Shown: in pieces, positions 1 through 15,166 of the stretch
Position numbering within the stretch: position 1 is the stretch's first letter
Layout: each line of letters begins with the position of its first letter
From: Cadophora sp. MPI-SDFR-AT-0126
Lineage: Eukaryota; Ascomycota; Leotiomycetes; Helotiales; Ploettnerulaceae
Direction of reading: 5' to 3'
Assembly (NCBI GenBank): GCA_020747065.1
Contig: JAGMVK010000003.1
Coordinates: 2,170,001-2,234,000, forward strand
Length of the DNA: 64,000 nt
The notes under the pieces: model-generated
Databases searched by the model: none
Told to the model about the DNA's origin: nothing
What the model saw: the letters and a program-made list of their open reading frames with translations, nothing else
Position numbers and translations under genes: made by a program

Positions 1-753
1 TGGAAAGCAATCATTAACACAAGTTAAGCTTTGATGAGCTGACCTATATCAGACTGGTGACATGCGACCGAGGCGGACTTTCTTCCAACCTTTGAACTTA
101 AACGGAAATTTGTGTATCTAACAACACTTCCAGGTTACTTTGAGATCTACATATAAAATGTCACTTGGGTTGGTTGGTACTTTCTCTAAGATCCAAATAT
201 CGAGGCTACTTCCACAGTTTTCTATGCAAGCGTGTATAAAATTAAGATTTCAACGTACTTCTGTATCTAGATGTCATCACAGTTTATTGTCATGCGAGCA
301 TTGTATCCTTTGTGTACTTCAAGTTCGGTACGCTAGAAAGTCCGTTACAATCTTAGCTCCGTGTATACTTCACTTACTAATAAGTATCAATAGTGATTAG
401 AAGTCTCTGAATGTTACTAATGTGGAAGCGGTCATTGAAGATATCTATGCATTAATGTTGCTCTTCCGCTTCTGACCAGCCGAGACAGCCAAAGGAGATG
501 TCAAAGTCACAGCTGAGCCCTGACACCTCCGAGCATGATGGGATTGTGGAATGATTGAAGCGTAGCACCAGTCTTCATTAGATGCGGGAACTATCTTCAT
601 GGGAAGAGCATAAGTATGGTCCACTATGTCAAGCGCGCATCGGTTATGTGATGTCGCAATCCCTTCAGAGTCTAGAAACAATCTTCCCACTTCTTGATAC
701 TTTCTTGTCATCTCAGGTCTCGGATTTTACTACCTTGTCAACGTCGAGCAAAG
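1..753. other. Intergenic, nothing recognised
   Basis: Only short reading frames without coding character are present. No tRNA, repeat or conserved motif was recognised. Confidence 0.5.
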
Positions 754-1630
754 ATGGGATCAGAAATGTCCATTGACCGTAGGATTCGTGATCCACCTCC
801 ACCATATCAGCCCCGGGTGAGTTCTCCAGTACAACCTGAGGGCCAGGTCAACTGTGCTTTCACGGAAAATTCCCACCAGAATCCAGTGTAAGTGAAAACT
901 CTCCGGCCTCGGAAGTTGAGCACACCGAAGCTGACTTGCTGAGTATCGTTCCAAATGATGCTGTCACCGTCGAATTAGTTGGCAAACCCGAGGTTTACCA
1001 GTTCGGCCAGACGAAATTGAAAGCTCGAGATTGCAAAGGGCTTCTCGAACTCGTCAACAAAAATAGCGGTGGTACCACAACGTTAGAACGTGATAGGCCT
1101 TCCGAAAGGAATCCAGTATATGCCGATTCAAATGCTCCGAGGGCCATGGAGCTTCTCAGTCAATGGGCCGAAACAGGCGAACTCATACCCATCGTCCGAC
1201 ACACATCCGCACCCATATTACCTTATGTTGCTCTCCACATCACTGCGTATGAGATAACAAGCGAGATTCTTTGCAACCTAGCCATGGATGAACGCATTGC
1301 TCGATTCGCAGATATACATGTAACGCCAAGTGTTCACTTCGCTCGATGGACTCTGAAGAAGGGTGGGGGGGGGGGGGGGGGGGGGGCGATAGCATACCAA
1401 TGCAGTTGAAAGACGTAATTCTACAACTGATGCTTTGTGATCCTCCGAATTTGGAAGAAGACATGATTGAAAAGCAAGGTGATGGGTATTTTATTGGGAA
1501 GTGGGATCATGCATTGCTTCTTATGCTGACGCAGAAAGCTGCTGGGAAGGGCTACTTGTTTGTTCAGCCGTCATGGAAGACAAGATGTCGATTCCATATG
1601 CATCAGCACACAGAGCCTTGTAGCAATTGA
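754..1630 (+). pseudogene. Candidate unknown gene interrupted by a G22 run
   Basis: I do not recognise the family. Coding-like sequence starts at an ATG at 754 (MGSEMSIDRRIRDPPPPYQPR) and runs to about 887. A possible intron 888-943 (GTAAGT donor, GCTGAC branch, GAG acceptor) would join it to a second open stretch up to about 1364 (for example VPNDAVTVELVGKPEVYQ and LLSQWAETGELIPIVRHTS). At 1365-1386 there are 22 consecutive G residues. Downstream, the coding-like frame (MQLKDVILQLMLCDPPNLEED, ending at 1630) is not the upstream frame. The gene is therefore broken here, has an unusual intron spanning the run, or the run length was misread. Function is unknown, and the coding status itself is uncertain. 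Confidence 0.35.
1365..1386. repeat. G22 homopolymer
   Basis: Twenty-two consecutive G lie between two coding-like stretches in different frames. This is the longest homopolymer I noticed in the window and a likely spot for length polymorphism or assembly error. Confidence 0.95.
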
Positions 1631-3640
1631 GCTAGCTACCTTTGGTGGCTATTTCAACATCATCTGCACTGGCAAACATTGTGTGTGAGCATCAAGTTCA
1701 CGTTCCAAGACAGCAAGCACAGCTGAACTCCCTGCCATCTATGGGCCGGAAACGGAGACTGGCTGGATACGATGTTTCCAGATGTCGATCTGCTATCAAT
1801 ACTGTAAACACCTATTCCAATAAACGAGATCGTTCCAAGCATAAAATGAGCGATAAAGCGTGTGGACTTTGCAATTGAGATTGACAAATTTGAGCCGCTT
1901 GCCGTGTACAGGGTTGAGTGGGCAGCATCTCAACTCGCCACATCCTCTCCCTGATTCAGACATTCATCTGATGTCGGTTCGTGTCATAATCATCCCAAGC
2001 ATCCCGCTAAAATATCAGGCAAGGACTACCTTGAAAGCATCTCCTAGACAACAACAAAGAGAATAATCCCTTTCCCGAAACCCGATGTAATCTCTTCGTT
2101 CAGAACTGCGTTGAGCTTGACTTCCCCTGCAGACGAGGCTCTCTTCTAGCGCTGAATGTGGCAGGAAGAGCTTGAGGCAATCCATCTCCTTCAAATAAAG
2201 AAAAAGACTTTCAGAGACTTTCACTAACAAGTCTCTCGGCTCAACCGAGACGTAGGGCCATGTTCGACTTTCTTGGTCATCTGAAGTTGAGCCTCGACAT
2301 CGTGTGAAATGTGCTGGACTCTCCCCTTTGCCATCTCTTTGTTGATGTTTATGGTAAAGAATGAGGCAAGTTTAGCCACAGTGTCGCCTCCGAGGCAAAT
2401 CAAAGACATGCATCCGTTCCGTCCTCGTATTACCTGTTGTCCACATAGAAACTTCTAGCCGCATGACATGGTGATCAGGAATTGCCGGCACTATTGAATG
2501 GATACCCCGTGAATTCTGATATTTTTTTTTCCAAGTTCGGGCAAGAAAAAATACCTTGCCGCTCTCGCGTCATAGGCCCGTGTTGACTGAAACCTGAACT
2601 TGGCGTGTCGAACCAGATCTTTTTCATCATGTCTTGTCTTGTGTTGACGATGGCGTCCCCAGAAGCACGAGTACCCCTGACTACTCCTGTCGATCTCCTA
2701 AAAATGGAACACTTGTGTGGCTGTGACTGCTCGTACAGCACAGCGCAGCCCCTCAGGGTCCCTGCCCTGCCTTGCTTACACTCCACACACGCCTTTCGAG
2801 CCCCTATCCTTTCAATATCCAATTAATGCTACTGAGCAGTGTGAGAGTGAGAGACAAAGACGAGAGCGAGCGATGCAGTGAGACGGGTCAAGCCCATCAA
2901 ACCCATCACATCAGCCGCACGGATGGGTTGCACAAATAACTGATATTGGAGAGAGCCTTACCTACGTCCGGAGAGAGGTATGGAGCGTGTACCAAGTAAA
3001 TAGTGATAGCAGTAGTAATTAGTAGCCCCGTCACGATCGGAAAAGGCAAAGGCAATGCGCCAGGGCAGGGGACCGGGTTAAGAACAGGGATGCTTACAGC
3101 AGTACTGGAGTGTAAGAGCGAATAGCGCTTGTGGGCTGAAGTTCAGGAGGTCAGTCAGTCAGTCAGTCAGTCAGTCAGTCAATCAGTCAATCAGTCAGGT
3201 TAGTCCCGTTCCGTGCAGTTTGAGTTGAGTTGGGTGGTTGTTGGAGCAATGGCAACAGGGGGGCTGGGCTAGCCGAGTTTCAAACTTGCCCTTGCCAACC
3301 CAACCCAGCTCGCTCTCGCTTTACTCCGTAGCGTACAATACAGCTAGTACTTCTTCAACGACTATTTACTACTTCATTCCTCCCATCATCCTCCTCCTCC
3401 TCCTCCTCCTCTTCCTGCCGCAATCGAACGATCATCCCATTCCATTCCCATTTCCACTCTCTGATTCACCTTCCACGCGTTGCATCACAGAACACAGCGT
3501 CGATTCATTGCATTAAACCTCCTCTCATTTGCGATTATCCTGAGCTTCAGACAACTCAAACAACCCCTCGCACCCCGCAACCAGCAACGAAGCGCCCCTT
3601 TTGATCTCTCAAAGCTGTTGCTTGACTGCAGACCGCAATC
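1631..3640. other. Intergenic region and GFA1 leader
   Basis: No gene was recognised. The proximal part (about 3,230-3,640) is pyrimidine-rich, with a CTC/CCT run near 3,390-3,415, as is common in fungal promoters and 5' leaders. It carries the tetranucleotide repeat listed separately. Confidence 0.5.
3151..3198. repeat. TCAG tetranucleotide microsatellite
   Basis: There are about twelve tandem TCAG units, three of them with an A-for-G change (TCAA), roughly 450 bp upstream of the GFA1 start codon. Confidence 0.9.
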
Positions 3641-6068
<2,428 letters not shown>

Positions 6069-6850
6069 ATGGATAGATACCCCAGGGAACTAAAATTTTG
6101 GGTCTTTGTAGCAATTGCTTTTAGCGCTTGGGAAAATGGAACTGGGAAGAGAGGAACGAATTCATGGTCATGGCTTTTCTGCTTTTCATCACACTGTAAC
6201 TCTTTCGCGGATATCGCAATGTAGTCTAGAGAATGGATTTCTATCGTCAGAGAACATATTACATATTCTATGAGTAATGTGTGTCTTGAAATTCTAGCTG
6301 CATAGCCAGTGGTCCTCGACTACCCTCGATGTGGACTGAACAGCAAACTTGGAGTGAGAATATCCAGGCTTGGCCGGACTGTTGAACAGCTCAAGCATCG
6401 TATAGCCCAGGGCGCTGTCATTCGCATACTTTTGATAGTGACAAACATATGTATCTAGAAGCTTTAGATAAATTGAACTTACGTGGAAACCGGGGTATTT
6501 TTTTGAAGCTCACAGAAGAAAAGGTGGCAATTGTCAGTCATGGAAGGAGGTACACAAATTTATCTTCAAGGCCCTCAAAATTCTATTGTCATTAAAGTGA
6601 CTGACTTATCATATCAGATCATAGCATGGCCAGACTCCCTCCAAGGGCAAACAAACCTCCCAGCGCCGGTGCTGCTGTATAGAGCAGCAACATATTCATA
6701 TCCCATCCGCTCAAATTTAGAAATTCGTCCCTATTTCACACCCATCAAATCACGCCATACCAACGCCATGCAATGCTATTCTAAAAAAAACCCATAACCG
6801 GCAAATGCTCCAACCGGCCCTAGCTTTTCCTAAAGAAAGTAAAGCGAGAT
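6069..6850. other. Intergenic between convergent GFA1 and RING gene
   Basis: This is the region between two convergent 3' ends and is probably mostly 3' UTR. It is AT-rich with no recognisable gene. Confidence 0.5.
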
Positions 6851-9263
6851 CTATCCGCGGCGAGAATACTGTCTGGGAAGACGAGAGTTTCTCTGCGACG
6901 AGGATATGACTCGAGTCGAAGATGGAGAGCGAGAGCTGCGGAGGGGATCAACGCGACGAGCTGGCTGGCTGCGATAGGCTGTCATTCTGCGTGCAGGATT
7001 TCGAGAAGCCGGTTCAACATGAAGGACCTCTCCCTCGCCCTCCCAGTCGTCGAATGAGATTGGGTTCTCTTGGCTACCTCGTGCAGCTGCGGCTTGGTGC
7101 TCGGCAAACATCATGCTAATGCGAGGATCGTACTGCTGAACCCGGGCAACAGCTTGGGGGCGTTTTGAGTGTCTTCCAGGGGGTGGGCGGATAGAGCTAT
7201 CTGAAGAGTCGGCCTCCTGGTGATGTATGTCGTTAGAGTAACCAAGATTCTGAGATCCGCGATTGCCGTTGCGAATCTCATCAAATTGCTCCCGAAGGCG
7301 GCGGTGGATAACCTCATCGCTCTCCCACATGCCATCATAAGGACCGTCCCTCTCGCCACTCTCCGTAGTGTTGACGCTTACACTTCTCTCTCCCCTTGCT
7401 ACAGGAGTGAGATCACCAATATCATCCGAGTCTCTGCTGATACTGCGGCCATTGAAGTATGGATTGGCACTCACGCTGCGGCTATCTCTTGACATTGGTG
7501 AATTAGGATTCATATCTGTATCACCCTCGTGGTCCAAGTCATTATCTGTATCATCTCGATGTTCGTAAGGATTGCGATCGTAGAAGTGAGTACCAGCTTG
7601 GATGTGAGATTGATAACGATCTTCGGAAGGAACTGGTGTCTGGGAAAGGCTTTCGCGTGAGTGGTCATCTATATCGATGTGACCATTCTCAGTACCTGTC
7701 TCTGTACCGGTATCTGAATCATCTTCATCATCTGTGTCTAAAGAGCTATATCGACCATGTTGATAACCATAGGGTGAGATAGGACCTTCGGCGTCGCTAT
7801 CGTTTCCATGATCGAGTGGACTCCAGCCAGACTGTCGAAGAAGCTCGGCTGAGCCGGCTTCTGAGATGTCTGTGTCGGTATCAGTAACCGTCAGAGCTGA
7901 GGGACTTCCTGGTCCATATTGATGGCCGTAATGGATGTCCGAAGATCCAGAAGGGGTGAACCCTCGATCGGACATGCTTCCCAATCTTACTGGACTTCTA
8001 TTCGAGCGGACTCTTTGTCGTGGCCGACGGTTCGAAATTGCACCGCCCTCATCTGACTCATCATCGGAGATGAGGTTGATGGCTTCATGGGGACCGGAAC
8101 TGTTGCTAACACTGGTGGGAGGACGGTTTGCAGGCTGATCATCCTGTACCACAAAATCCTCCAGGGAATTATCGTCATCCTCGCTATCGCTGTTGCTGTC
8201 CAGGCCGCTGAGATCTTCTGAGTCCGAGGGTGTCTGTGAGCCGGGAAGATGGTGATGATGATGATTATGATTGTGATTGTGATTGTGGTAGCCAAAGTAG
8301 AAATGTCCAGCATTTCGTGCTGCAACATCCAAGAAGGCATGTGCAAAATGCCCGTGGCCAAATTGGCCGTTATGATGATGATCGAATTCAGCACCAATCT
8401 CAACATCCAAGTCTTGCTCCAGATCGTCCAGATCCTCGAGGTCCTCGATATCTTCATCATCCATGTCACTCAATCCATACGGATCCTCAACTCCCAGTCC
8501 ACAGGTAGTGCAAGCTGGGCCGCCTATATGCTCTGCACCACAGCCCGGGCATCTCAAGATACCACCATCTGCCTCGTCCACCATCAACTCCGCCCTCGGC
8601 TTCGGGAAGAGGCCCTTGAAGACGCCATCCGGACCATTACGGTCCTTTTCCACAGTCTCAATCTCTTCCGCTCTCCGTTTGGCGTGTTGCTCGATAGACT
8701 CGTCGGCTGGCATCAGTTCTCGGCGCTTCGTGAAGACTTGATCGACCATCTGCTTGACCTAGATAGATTGTTACTTTCTTGCGCCAAAAGTAAAGGTGAA
8801 GCCGACTTACGAGGAAGTTGGGAGCCGGAACAATTGTAACCTTCGAACGGCATTCAGGGCAAGTCTTCTTTCGGCGATTAGTAGTGAACCAGCTGCAGAG
8901 GCACTGAAAATGTTAGCTGTGGCAAGGCGGGATATGAAGGCGCCACGAACGGAATAACAGTAGGTATGACCACATCCCAAAGTCCATGGCTCGTAGAGAA
9001 GCTGGTCGCAGATTGTACAAGTGACAAGGTTTCGGATATCCGTGAGATCGGTCTTGAAAGAGGCAGCAAGCTATACATAATCGTCACTTAAAGTCTGCTG
9101 GAGAGGGATGGCCGTCCGGGCTTACCTGCGCGTCATTCTTCGTCTTCAAGGCAAGCGCAGCACCTGCTCTTGCTATCGCGGGTACTTCTACAGCAGCACC
9201 AGCTACTCGCGGTTCTCTTCTGCCAGCCATGGGTTGGTTTGGTGTTGTTGTGGAGGGCGCCAT
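6851..9263 (-). CDS. RING-finger E3 ubiquitin ligase, Psh1-like RING
   Basis: Predicted ubiquitin ligase of 752 residues. Exons on the minus strand: 9263-9126, 9070-8951, 8903-8811 and 8758-6851, with GTAAG, GTTCG and GTAAG donors. A C3HC4 RING is formed by C64, C67, C79, H81, C84, C87, C101 and C104 (CTIC, CGHTYC, CPEC). A second four-cysteine knuckle follows at about C187/C190/C200/C203 (CPGC, then CTTC). The rest is long, acidic, Ser/Asp-rich and probably disordered, with an alternating His/Asn tract (NHNHNHNHHHHH) and an Arg/Ser-rich C-terminus. RING plus adjacent segment resembles fungal Psh1-type ligases (histone Cse4/CENP-A turnover in yeast), but orthology is inference. The substrate is unknown. 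The RING spans three exons, so intron removal is needed for function. Confidence 0.88.
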
Positions 9264-10518
9264 GTTGTATCATCTATCCGAGGAAGGAGGTGTTGGAATT
9301 ATTTAAAAGTCTTGGTTGAGCCTCAGCCGGCTTCTGCAAGGGTAGAACGGTATCTCCTAGACGGGAATACGGTTTGTATTGTTGGTGCGTTCTGCTATTG
9401 TCGTTCCCTCCCAAAGGTGAGGAGGGCAAGAAAGACTTGTCAGGACAATATGATTGATGGATGGATGAGGTTCTGGGGATGGCGCTTCGGCTGCTTCCAA
9501 GCAAGCCAAGACTTGATAAATAGAACCGCGCTAGTCAACGACAAGGCTAGAGGACCAACCCCTCCACATCACTTTTGTGGGGTAGTTTCTCCCTTGTGAA
9601 TAATGTCTTAATAGAAAAGTATTGGACACTGATATGTGCAGCTATTAAGTCTCTTGACTGTGATCAATGTCAAAATGTCTGTGAAAGCATCTCAAGCTAG
9701 CTCCTGACCTGACCCGGCCGCTTTGGACGGCTTTGTTTGATATTCCAGCTCCAGCCGGCCTTGCGCGGTTCTGCACATTTGACTTTAAAAGCTCGATTTC
9801 GCCTGTACTTCTATCGGATCTTCATAACAGGTGCATCCGGTCCCTTCAGAGGCCAGGTAAACCGTAAGTTATGAGAATGTTACGGTATTCTGTGAGGCAA
9901 GGGAAGAAGTTCGAGGATGTACAATAGCAAATCCGGGGCTGCGCGAGCTTCATTGGACGAGCCGCCTGCCACGTCGACAGCGTGCAGCAGAGCCCAAGTG
10001 GCCGTTGGGTCGAAAGATGATGTGAATGCACCCGGTATCTGCACGGCGAGGCGTCATATAGCTCTTGCTACTGGCTCGGATTCACATCTTTTCAGCAGTA
10101 CGAACGACTGGTAGGCGATGTCCAATTCTTCCAGGCTGGGTGCAAATGGAACGGACCTCAATCCGTATTTTATTGGATGCGGTTGATGCTCTGAACAGAA
10201 CTATGAAGGCATTATCATTCAAAAGCTACCTAAGCTATGTCTCGTATCCAAATCTACCAAACTACTACCGAAGCCGCCGCACGCTCAATCGCTCCACATG
10301 AAATATCAACGACCAAAGTATCAATCCGCACAAACACAGGAATGAAAGATTTGTAAAGCAAGGTTTGCTCGCTGCGTCAATTACAAAAGATGTCCAGGAA
10401 AAAGCTCAACAAGTAAGAACGCCTCTAAGAACGCCGAAAGAGATTCGTGATCATTGACCATCATCGATATCTGCTTCCCAATTTCCCAATTTCTCAATTT
10501 GATCATCTACACCATCAT
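9264..10518. other. Intergenic, nothing recognised
   Basis: It holds the promoter of the RING gene (9264 upward) and the 3' flank of the dioxygenase gene. No convincing coding region, tRNA or repeat was seen. Confidence 0.5.
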
Positions 10519-11755
10519 CTAAATCTTTCGACGCTTATCTTTGGCGGCTTCTTCGCACACTTCCGCCAGTGAACCTTTCTTTACCAAAGATTCGTCCACG
10601 ATCTCCTTGTTGAGATGGGTAAGAGTCTTGATTTCGAAGTCCAAGAAGGACTTGATAGATTGGACATCGGTCGCTCCAGCTTTCATAGAATCGCGGACAT
10701 TTTTGAGCATGTGACGTATACGTGACTCGGCATTCTCAAGGTTGTACTCAACAGTCTGACCGTAAAGGTCCGAGAGGTTGGAGATGGGTCGAACAGTTTT
10801 CAAGACTGTATCGTCCCGGATCCTAGGTGAGCGAGGTCTGAAAGAGGTCACCATGGTTATTCTCTCTCGCCCACCGAAGGCTGAGAGGGCTTGATGATCA
10901 ATGTATCGCCCCTGAAGAACAACTGCGCATCCCTGTCAAGCCATGTTAGAGATATCGTTCCATATGGCCGAGTCTCTCATACCTTCGATGGACCTCGGAC
11001 TTTCTTGATATCACCAAAGCCAGTTCTCAGGGCTGTCTCACCACCAACCATTCCGGTTGTATCACTCATCATCAACACACAAACGAAGGGGTAGCTATCT
11101 CTGTGCCAGCCTACGATAGCTCCTCCGTCATCGTCATCCCCTAGATCCTTGTGGTCCTTCTTGTTTCCCGGAATCGATAAGTTGACATGGCCGATCTCAT
11201 AATCCATAACGGGAACAAGGTCCACACCTGCAATCTTTGAGATGATAGCGAGGGTTTCGGGGTGTTTCCATGCCTCGAAGACGAACTTTCCGTGTCTACA
11301 CACATCAGTGACTAAGACCGATGCATATCTATGGTGGACTTGACTTACTTTGGAGCGTAGCCGCGAATCTGCCTTGGCGCAATGTCGGACGTGTAACTAA
11401 ACTTTTCCAGGACTTCAGGGTCGAGTACTTCCTTTCTCATGATGTCGATGGCCTCTTCGCTAAACAAGGGAAATGGCTCTGAAACGGCTACAGGTGATAC
11501 ACCACTGTTTTCAGAGAAGCCTAACTCTTCCATAGTGTGGATGTGTTTTGGTTCCTCGTATGCCAAATGATCGATGGGCCTGAAGAGTTTCCCAACAGCA
11601 GCAGAGCCATTGTCTGCTGCGAGGTACTTTTCGAACGACCGTTTGAGGGACGCCTGGGTTTCTCTCGGGGAAGGAAGCACCCGCGGTGGGCTGGCTATCT
11701 TTGAGTATGGAGAATCCGAAGTGCCAGGTTGCACATAAACATCTGGAGTGGACAT
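10519..11755 (-). CDS. 2OG-Fe(II) dioxygenase-like protein
   Basis: Predicted 377-residue protein. Exons on the minus strand: 11755-11349, 11295-10983 and 10932-10519, with GTAAGT and GTATGA donors. The core shows the 2-oxoglutarate/iron oxygenase facial triad pattern: HxD in GWHRDSYPF, a distal His in GRYIDHQAL, and an Arg shortly after (GGRERITMVTSFRPR) that could bind 2-oxoglutarate. The intervening VLMMSDTTGMVGGETALRTG is characteristic of a fungus-specific branch of this superfamily. The substrate is unknown. It may be a lone oxidative enzyme acting on a small molecule or protein; no biosynthetic partners are adjacent. The superfamily call is fairly secure from the ordered motifs; the biological role is not. 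Confidence 0.82.
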
Positions 11756-13832
11756 GATGTGCGAAAGACTGGTTTAATCTGAGGATTAGTCTGGGAACTT
11801 GCGTTAGATGTCTCTCGAGTATGTGAATATTGACATGAAGATAGGGCGCGGTGCAGATTGGAATTGCCACAATGTTCTCGGGCGAGAATATGACATATCT
11901 CTCTCCCTAGAAAGAGAAAAGGAGCGAAAAGAGGCAGGAGAGTATAGCATTGACCATGAAATTCCTGCGGTGAAGCTTGAACGATAAGATGGAAGGCCAC
12001 TCACGATTAGAGTTGAGTAACTGTAGACGGCGAGTGTGATGCTCAGGATGGACAGAGAAGTGTATGATGGAATGTGATCTCAGATGTGTGTGTTGAGTTG
12101 ATCTTGTCTGTTGTCTATAAGGTGCGGTGAAGGTGGCGTCCAAGCTCTCTTATAATTAAGGGGGTCCTTGAATGGCGGTTGCTATCTTTCTCCTCCCGCT
12201 CGTTTCAGTGCTTGGTTCGTCGACGTAAACAAACCAATATGGCAATGCGCTACCGATCATCCAGCCGTTATTCTTGCACTTCCTTGATGCTTCGATCCTG
12301 CTCGCCCCTGTTCAGTTCCTCCACACTTTTCCCGCAGCAGTATCCCAACGTCAAGAGATAGTCTGTCAATCTGTGGACAGCGACTCACGATACCTCGCAC
12401 GCGCAGCTACCTTTCGAGACTCCGCCTTATCGCTGTCCAAGTCGATTGAGTCTTCTAGCCGTCAGACTGGATGGCTTGTCCAGTATTACGGGTCAGTCGG
12501 AGACGTGGTCTACAACACTAGCTGGACACGAGCACAGGGGTTCACGCTAGAATACAGGATGACTGTATGGAAAGGGTTTCTCGAAATGGATAAGGATCAG
12601 AAAGAGTCGCCTAGGCTTGGCCGAGAGAGACGACAATTCAGTCCCTGCAGACAATCCATACCAATCGGGGCAGCCGGCAACAAAAAAGGTAAGCCACGGA
12701 AACGAGAGAGGCAGTCTTGTCGCCACGAGGAGCAGTTTGGACGGGACTTTCCCACATGTCATCAACTGGCTTCCAGGACTTTGAGTTCATATTACCAACA
12801 TCATGAGTTGGGCGCCGATGGTGGAGACAAGCGAGTTCAAAAGTGGAGGAAAGTCAAGATAGGTGTGGAGGGCTAAGAGGCATCACACGTTGGCCAGAGC
12901 GGGGAGATATCGAGATCTGGATCGTTTGACCCGATCTGGAAGACGAAACGAGGTGCACTTGCACCGCTCTCCCGAACGAAGACCATCCGTGACAATTCTC
13001 GCTTGGGCGTTGCATTGGTCGCCGTTAACGGACGTATGTTTGAGCTTAACCCAAGTCAACTTGACTTCCGATATGAAAGATATGAAATGACCCATTCATG
13101 AGAGCTAGACGAATCTATCAGACCACATACGCAGCAGCAGTAGCAACAGCAACAATAGCTTTGGCCGACGTGACCAATGGATAAAGTCCGTTCTCCAAAG
13201 CAGGGTGCCCTAAGAATTCTGCTCGGCGACTGAACTAACAGTGCGAGGCGGAGAAAATGATCACTAAAGCCCGCTCTCATCAAACCCCTCATAGTTGGCA
13301 GTCCAAAAATGAGGTCCAGATAAGGAGTGACGACGTCCAACACCCCTGTCCATGAGCAGGTACGTACAGTACAGTACAGTACAATACAGTAGGCACGGAT
13401 ATTGCCACTCACAATCAATGTCCTCCTCACAGCAGAGCAGAGTAGTGGCTGCTGACATTACAGTGAGAGATTCGCAGCCGCAGCGGGTCATATTCCTGTT
13501 GCAAGTCCGCTCTAGACATCGGCAGTGACATGAAGCGTTGATGAGCTGACGTTGAAGTTGATGTTGAAAGCGAGCGGAGAGTAGAGTGGAGTGGAGATGG
13601 AGATGGAGATGGACAAGACAACGAATCTGCTGCCTTGTCTTGTGTTTGTCTCATGGTTCGCTACTTAAGTTGCCGAGACCGAGGATTCCATGAACCCTGT
13701 CAGCCTGTGATAGACGATAAGTTCCCGCCATGCCAAGACTCGGGCAACTTCAAACAATCCTCGCCTCGCCCTCGCTCATCCAAAAGACCACTCATCGATT
13801 CCGGAGCCTCTTCCTACATCAAAGCACCAATC
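11756..13832. other. Intergenic, no convincing gene
   Basis: It contains the dioxygenase promoter, the pentanucleotide repeat near 13,364, GA-rich stretches near 13,580-13,610 and the COX23 promoter. A 200-codon open frame at 12274-12876 lacks family similarity or clear coding character. Confidence 0.45.
13364..13391. repeat. GTACA pentanucleotide minisatellite
   Basis: About five tandem GTACA units, the later ones imperfect. Confidence 0.85.
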
Positions 13833-14472
13833 ATGGCTTCTAAAGACGCAAAGGATAACGCGGGCGAGCCGTGGGACTCAAAAACAAGCGAGAAGTTCAA
13901 TAGGTAGTGGGCATTTCCTCCGGCTTTGCTCCCCTCCTGGCTGCCCCTGCCTACCAAAAAAGGACCACTGCACAGTATCCTATAAGAGTGAGCCCAGCTA
14001 ATACGCTCGGCTAGCAAACTACCTGGAGAGTATCTCGATCCATGTCAGGAGGCGGCTTCAAGAAGTCTCAAGTGCCTGCATCGAAATGGAGGGGACAGGG
14101 AGATGTGTACAGATTATTTTCAGTGAGTAGTGACGAAGCTTGCTATAAACCTTCTCCAGAGTGTAACTCTACCTTACGCCAACCCTGGTAGTCTACTCAA
14201 AACATAGAAGCATTTTACTGATGACTATTGTAGAGCATACAGAGACTGCAAACAGCAATGGGTGAGTCCATCTTTGGCGCTCTAAGCCTAATCCATGGTG
14301 GTTCTGTCTCTCATTTACAAATTCGAGCGGGCTGGAATTCCTTTCTCTCTGTGAATACTCGAGCATCAGAACGGAGACTTATGGGGCGAATACAAGAAAA
14401 TTCACTAACTAAGTACAGTTATCTGCGAGGAAAGAAGCCAAATTGAAGGATGGAAAATCCTGGTTCTCGTGA
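13833..14472 (+). CDS. COX23: Cytochrome c oxidase assembly protein Cox23
   Basis: Small twin CX9C protein of the mitochondrial intermembrane space, needed for cytochrome oxidase assembly and copper delivery in yeast. Exons: 13833-13903, 14015-14122, 14234-14261 and 14419-14472, giving 86 residues. The first pair is C34/C44 (CQEAASRSLKC) and the second C55/C65 (CTDYFQAYRDC), each with nine residues between cysteines. The C-terminus is CKQQWLSARKEAKLKDGKSW. Such proteins are imported by the Mia40 disulfide relay and need no presequence. I chose ATG 13833 because it gives the usual short N-terminus; in-frame upstream codons exist. The gene is too fragmented to appear as one reading frame. Three introns in 640 bp, the third exon only 28 nt. 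Confidence 0.92.
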
Positions 14473-15166
14473 GGATCTCGGGAAATTGTAAAGCACTGTA
14501 TTCGGGCTGTAAGAAAAGGCGAGGTGCTGTATGATATGCGGAGATACGCAAGTCAAATAATAAATTATTGTTCTCGGCATTACTAGGCTTTTTAGGCATC
14601 CGAAAGCCCGGAGGAAGCGGCTCCCTGGATCCATTTCACCACATCCTCTCTTCTTTCTTCAGAACATTTTGAGGTCCATCTGACACAAAATCAGAGGGAC
14701 ATCATGTTTTCTGCCTGCCCTTAAATACTCACCCTACCGTCAAGCGGCCTATTCAAGAATGGCCTGTCGCCGGCCACATCTGTAAGCTTGCCACCATCAC
14801 ATGCGTGGAAAATTTTACCAAAGTGCTTTGTTTATCGGATGTCCAAAAATACTTTCAGAATCATCTACATCAAGTGAATTGTCCGGGTCCACTGTTGAGG
14901 ATGTTTTCCTCGTGAACCAATTCAATGGTCCCGCTATCATGATTGTTGTTCGAGTTCGTCTCGCTTCGGCTAGGAGCGATTCCACGCACCCCAAAAATTT
15001 GGCTGCATTGCATACCAAATCGCTCCTTTCTGGCGCAACCGCAAACGCTCCTGCTTCAATTTACGAATCTATCGTCCCGGGTGCCCAGCGGTTTGATCGA
15101 CGTCAATACGCGAGAGCCGCATGAACTACGATCCTAAGTTACAGATCTCTCTGCCCTGTGCGCGAC
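14473..15166. other. Intergenic between COX23 and MDM20
   Basis: No gene was recognised. It contains the COX23 3' flank and the MDM20 promoter. Confidence 0.5.

Noticed and set aside
12274..12876. 200-codon open frame on the plus strand
   Set aside because: No recognisable motif, mixed composition, and no conserved-looking segments; not supported as a gene.
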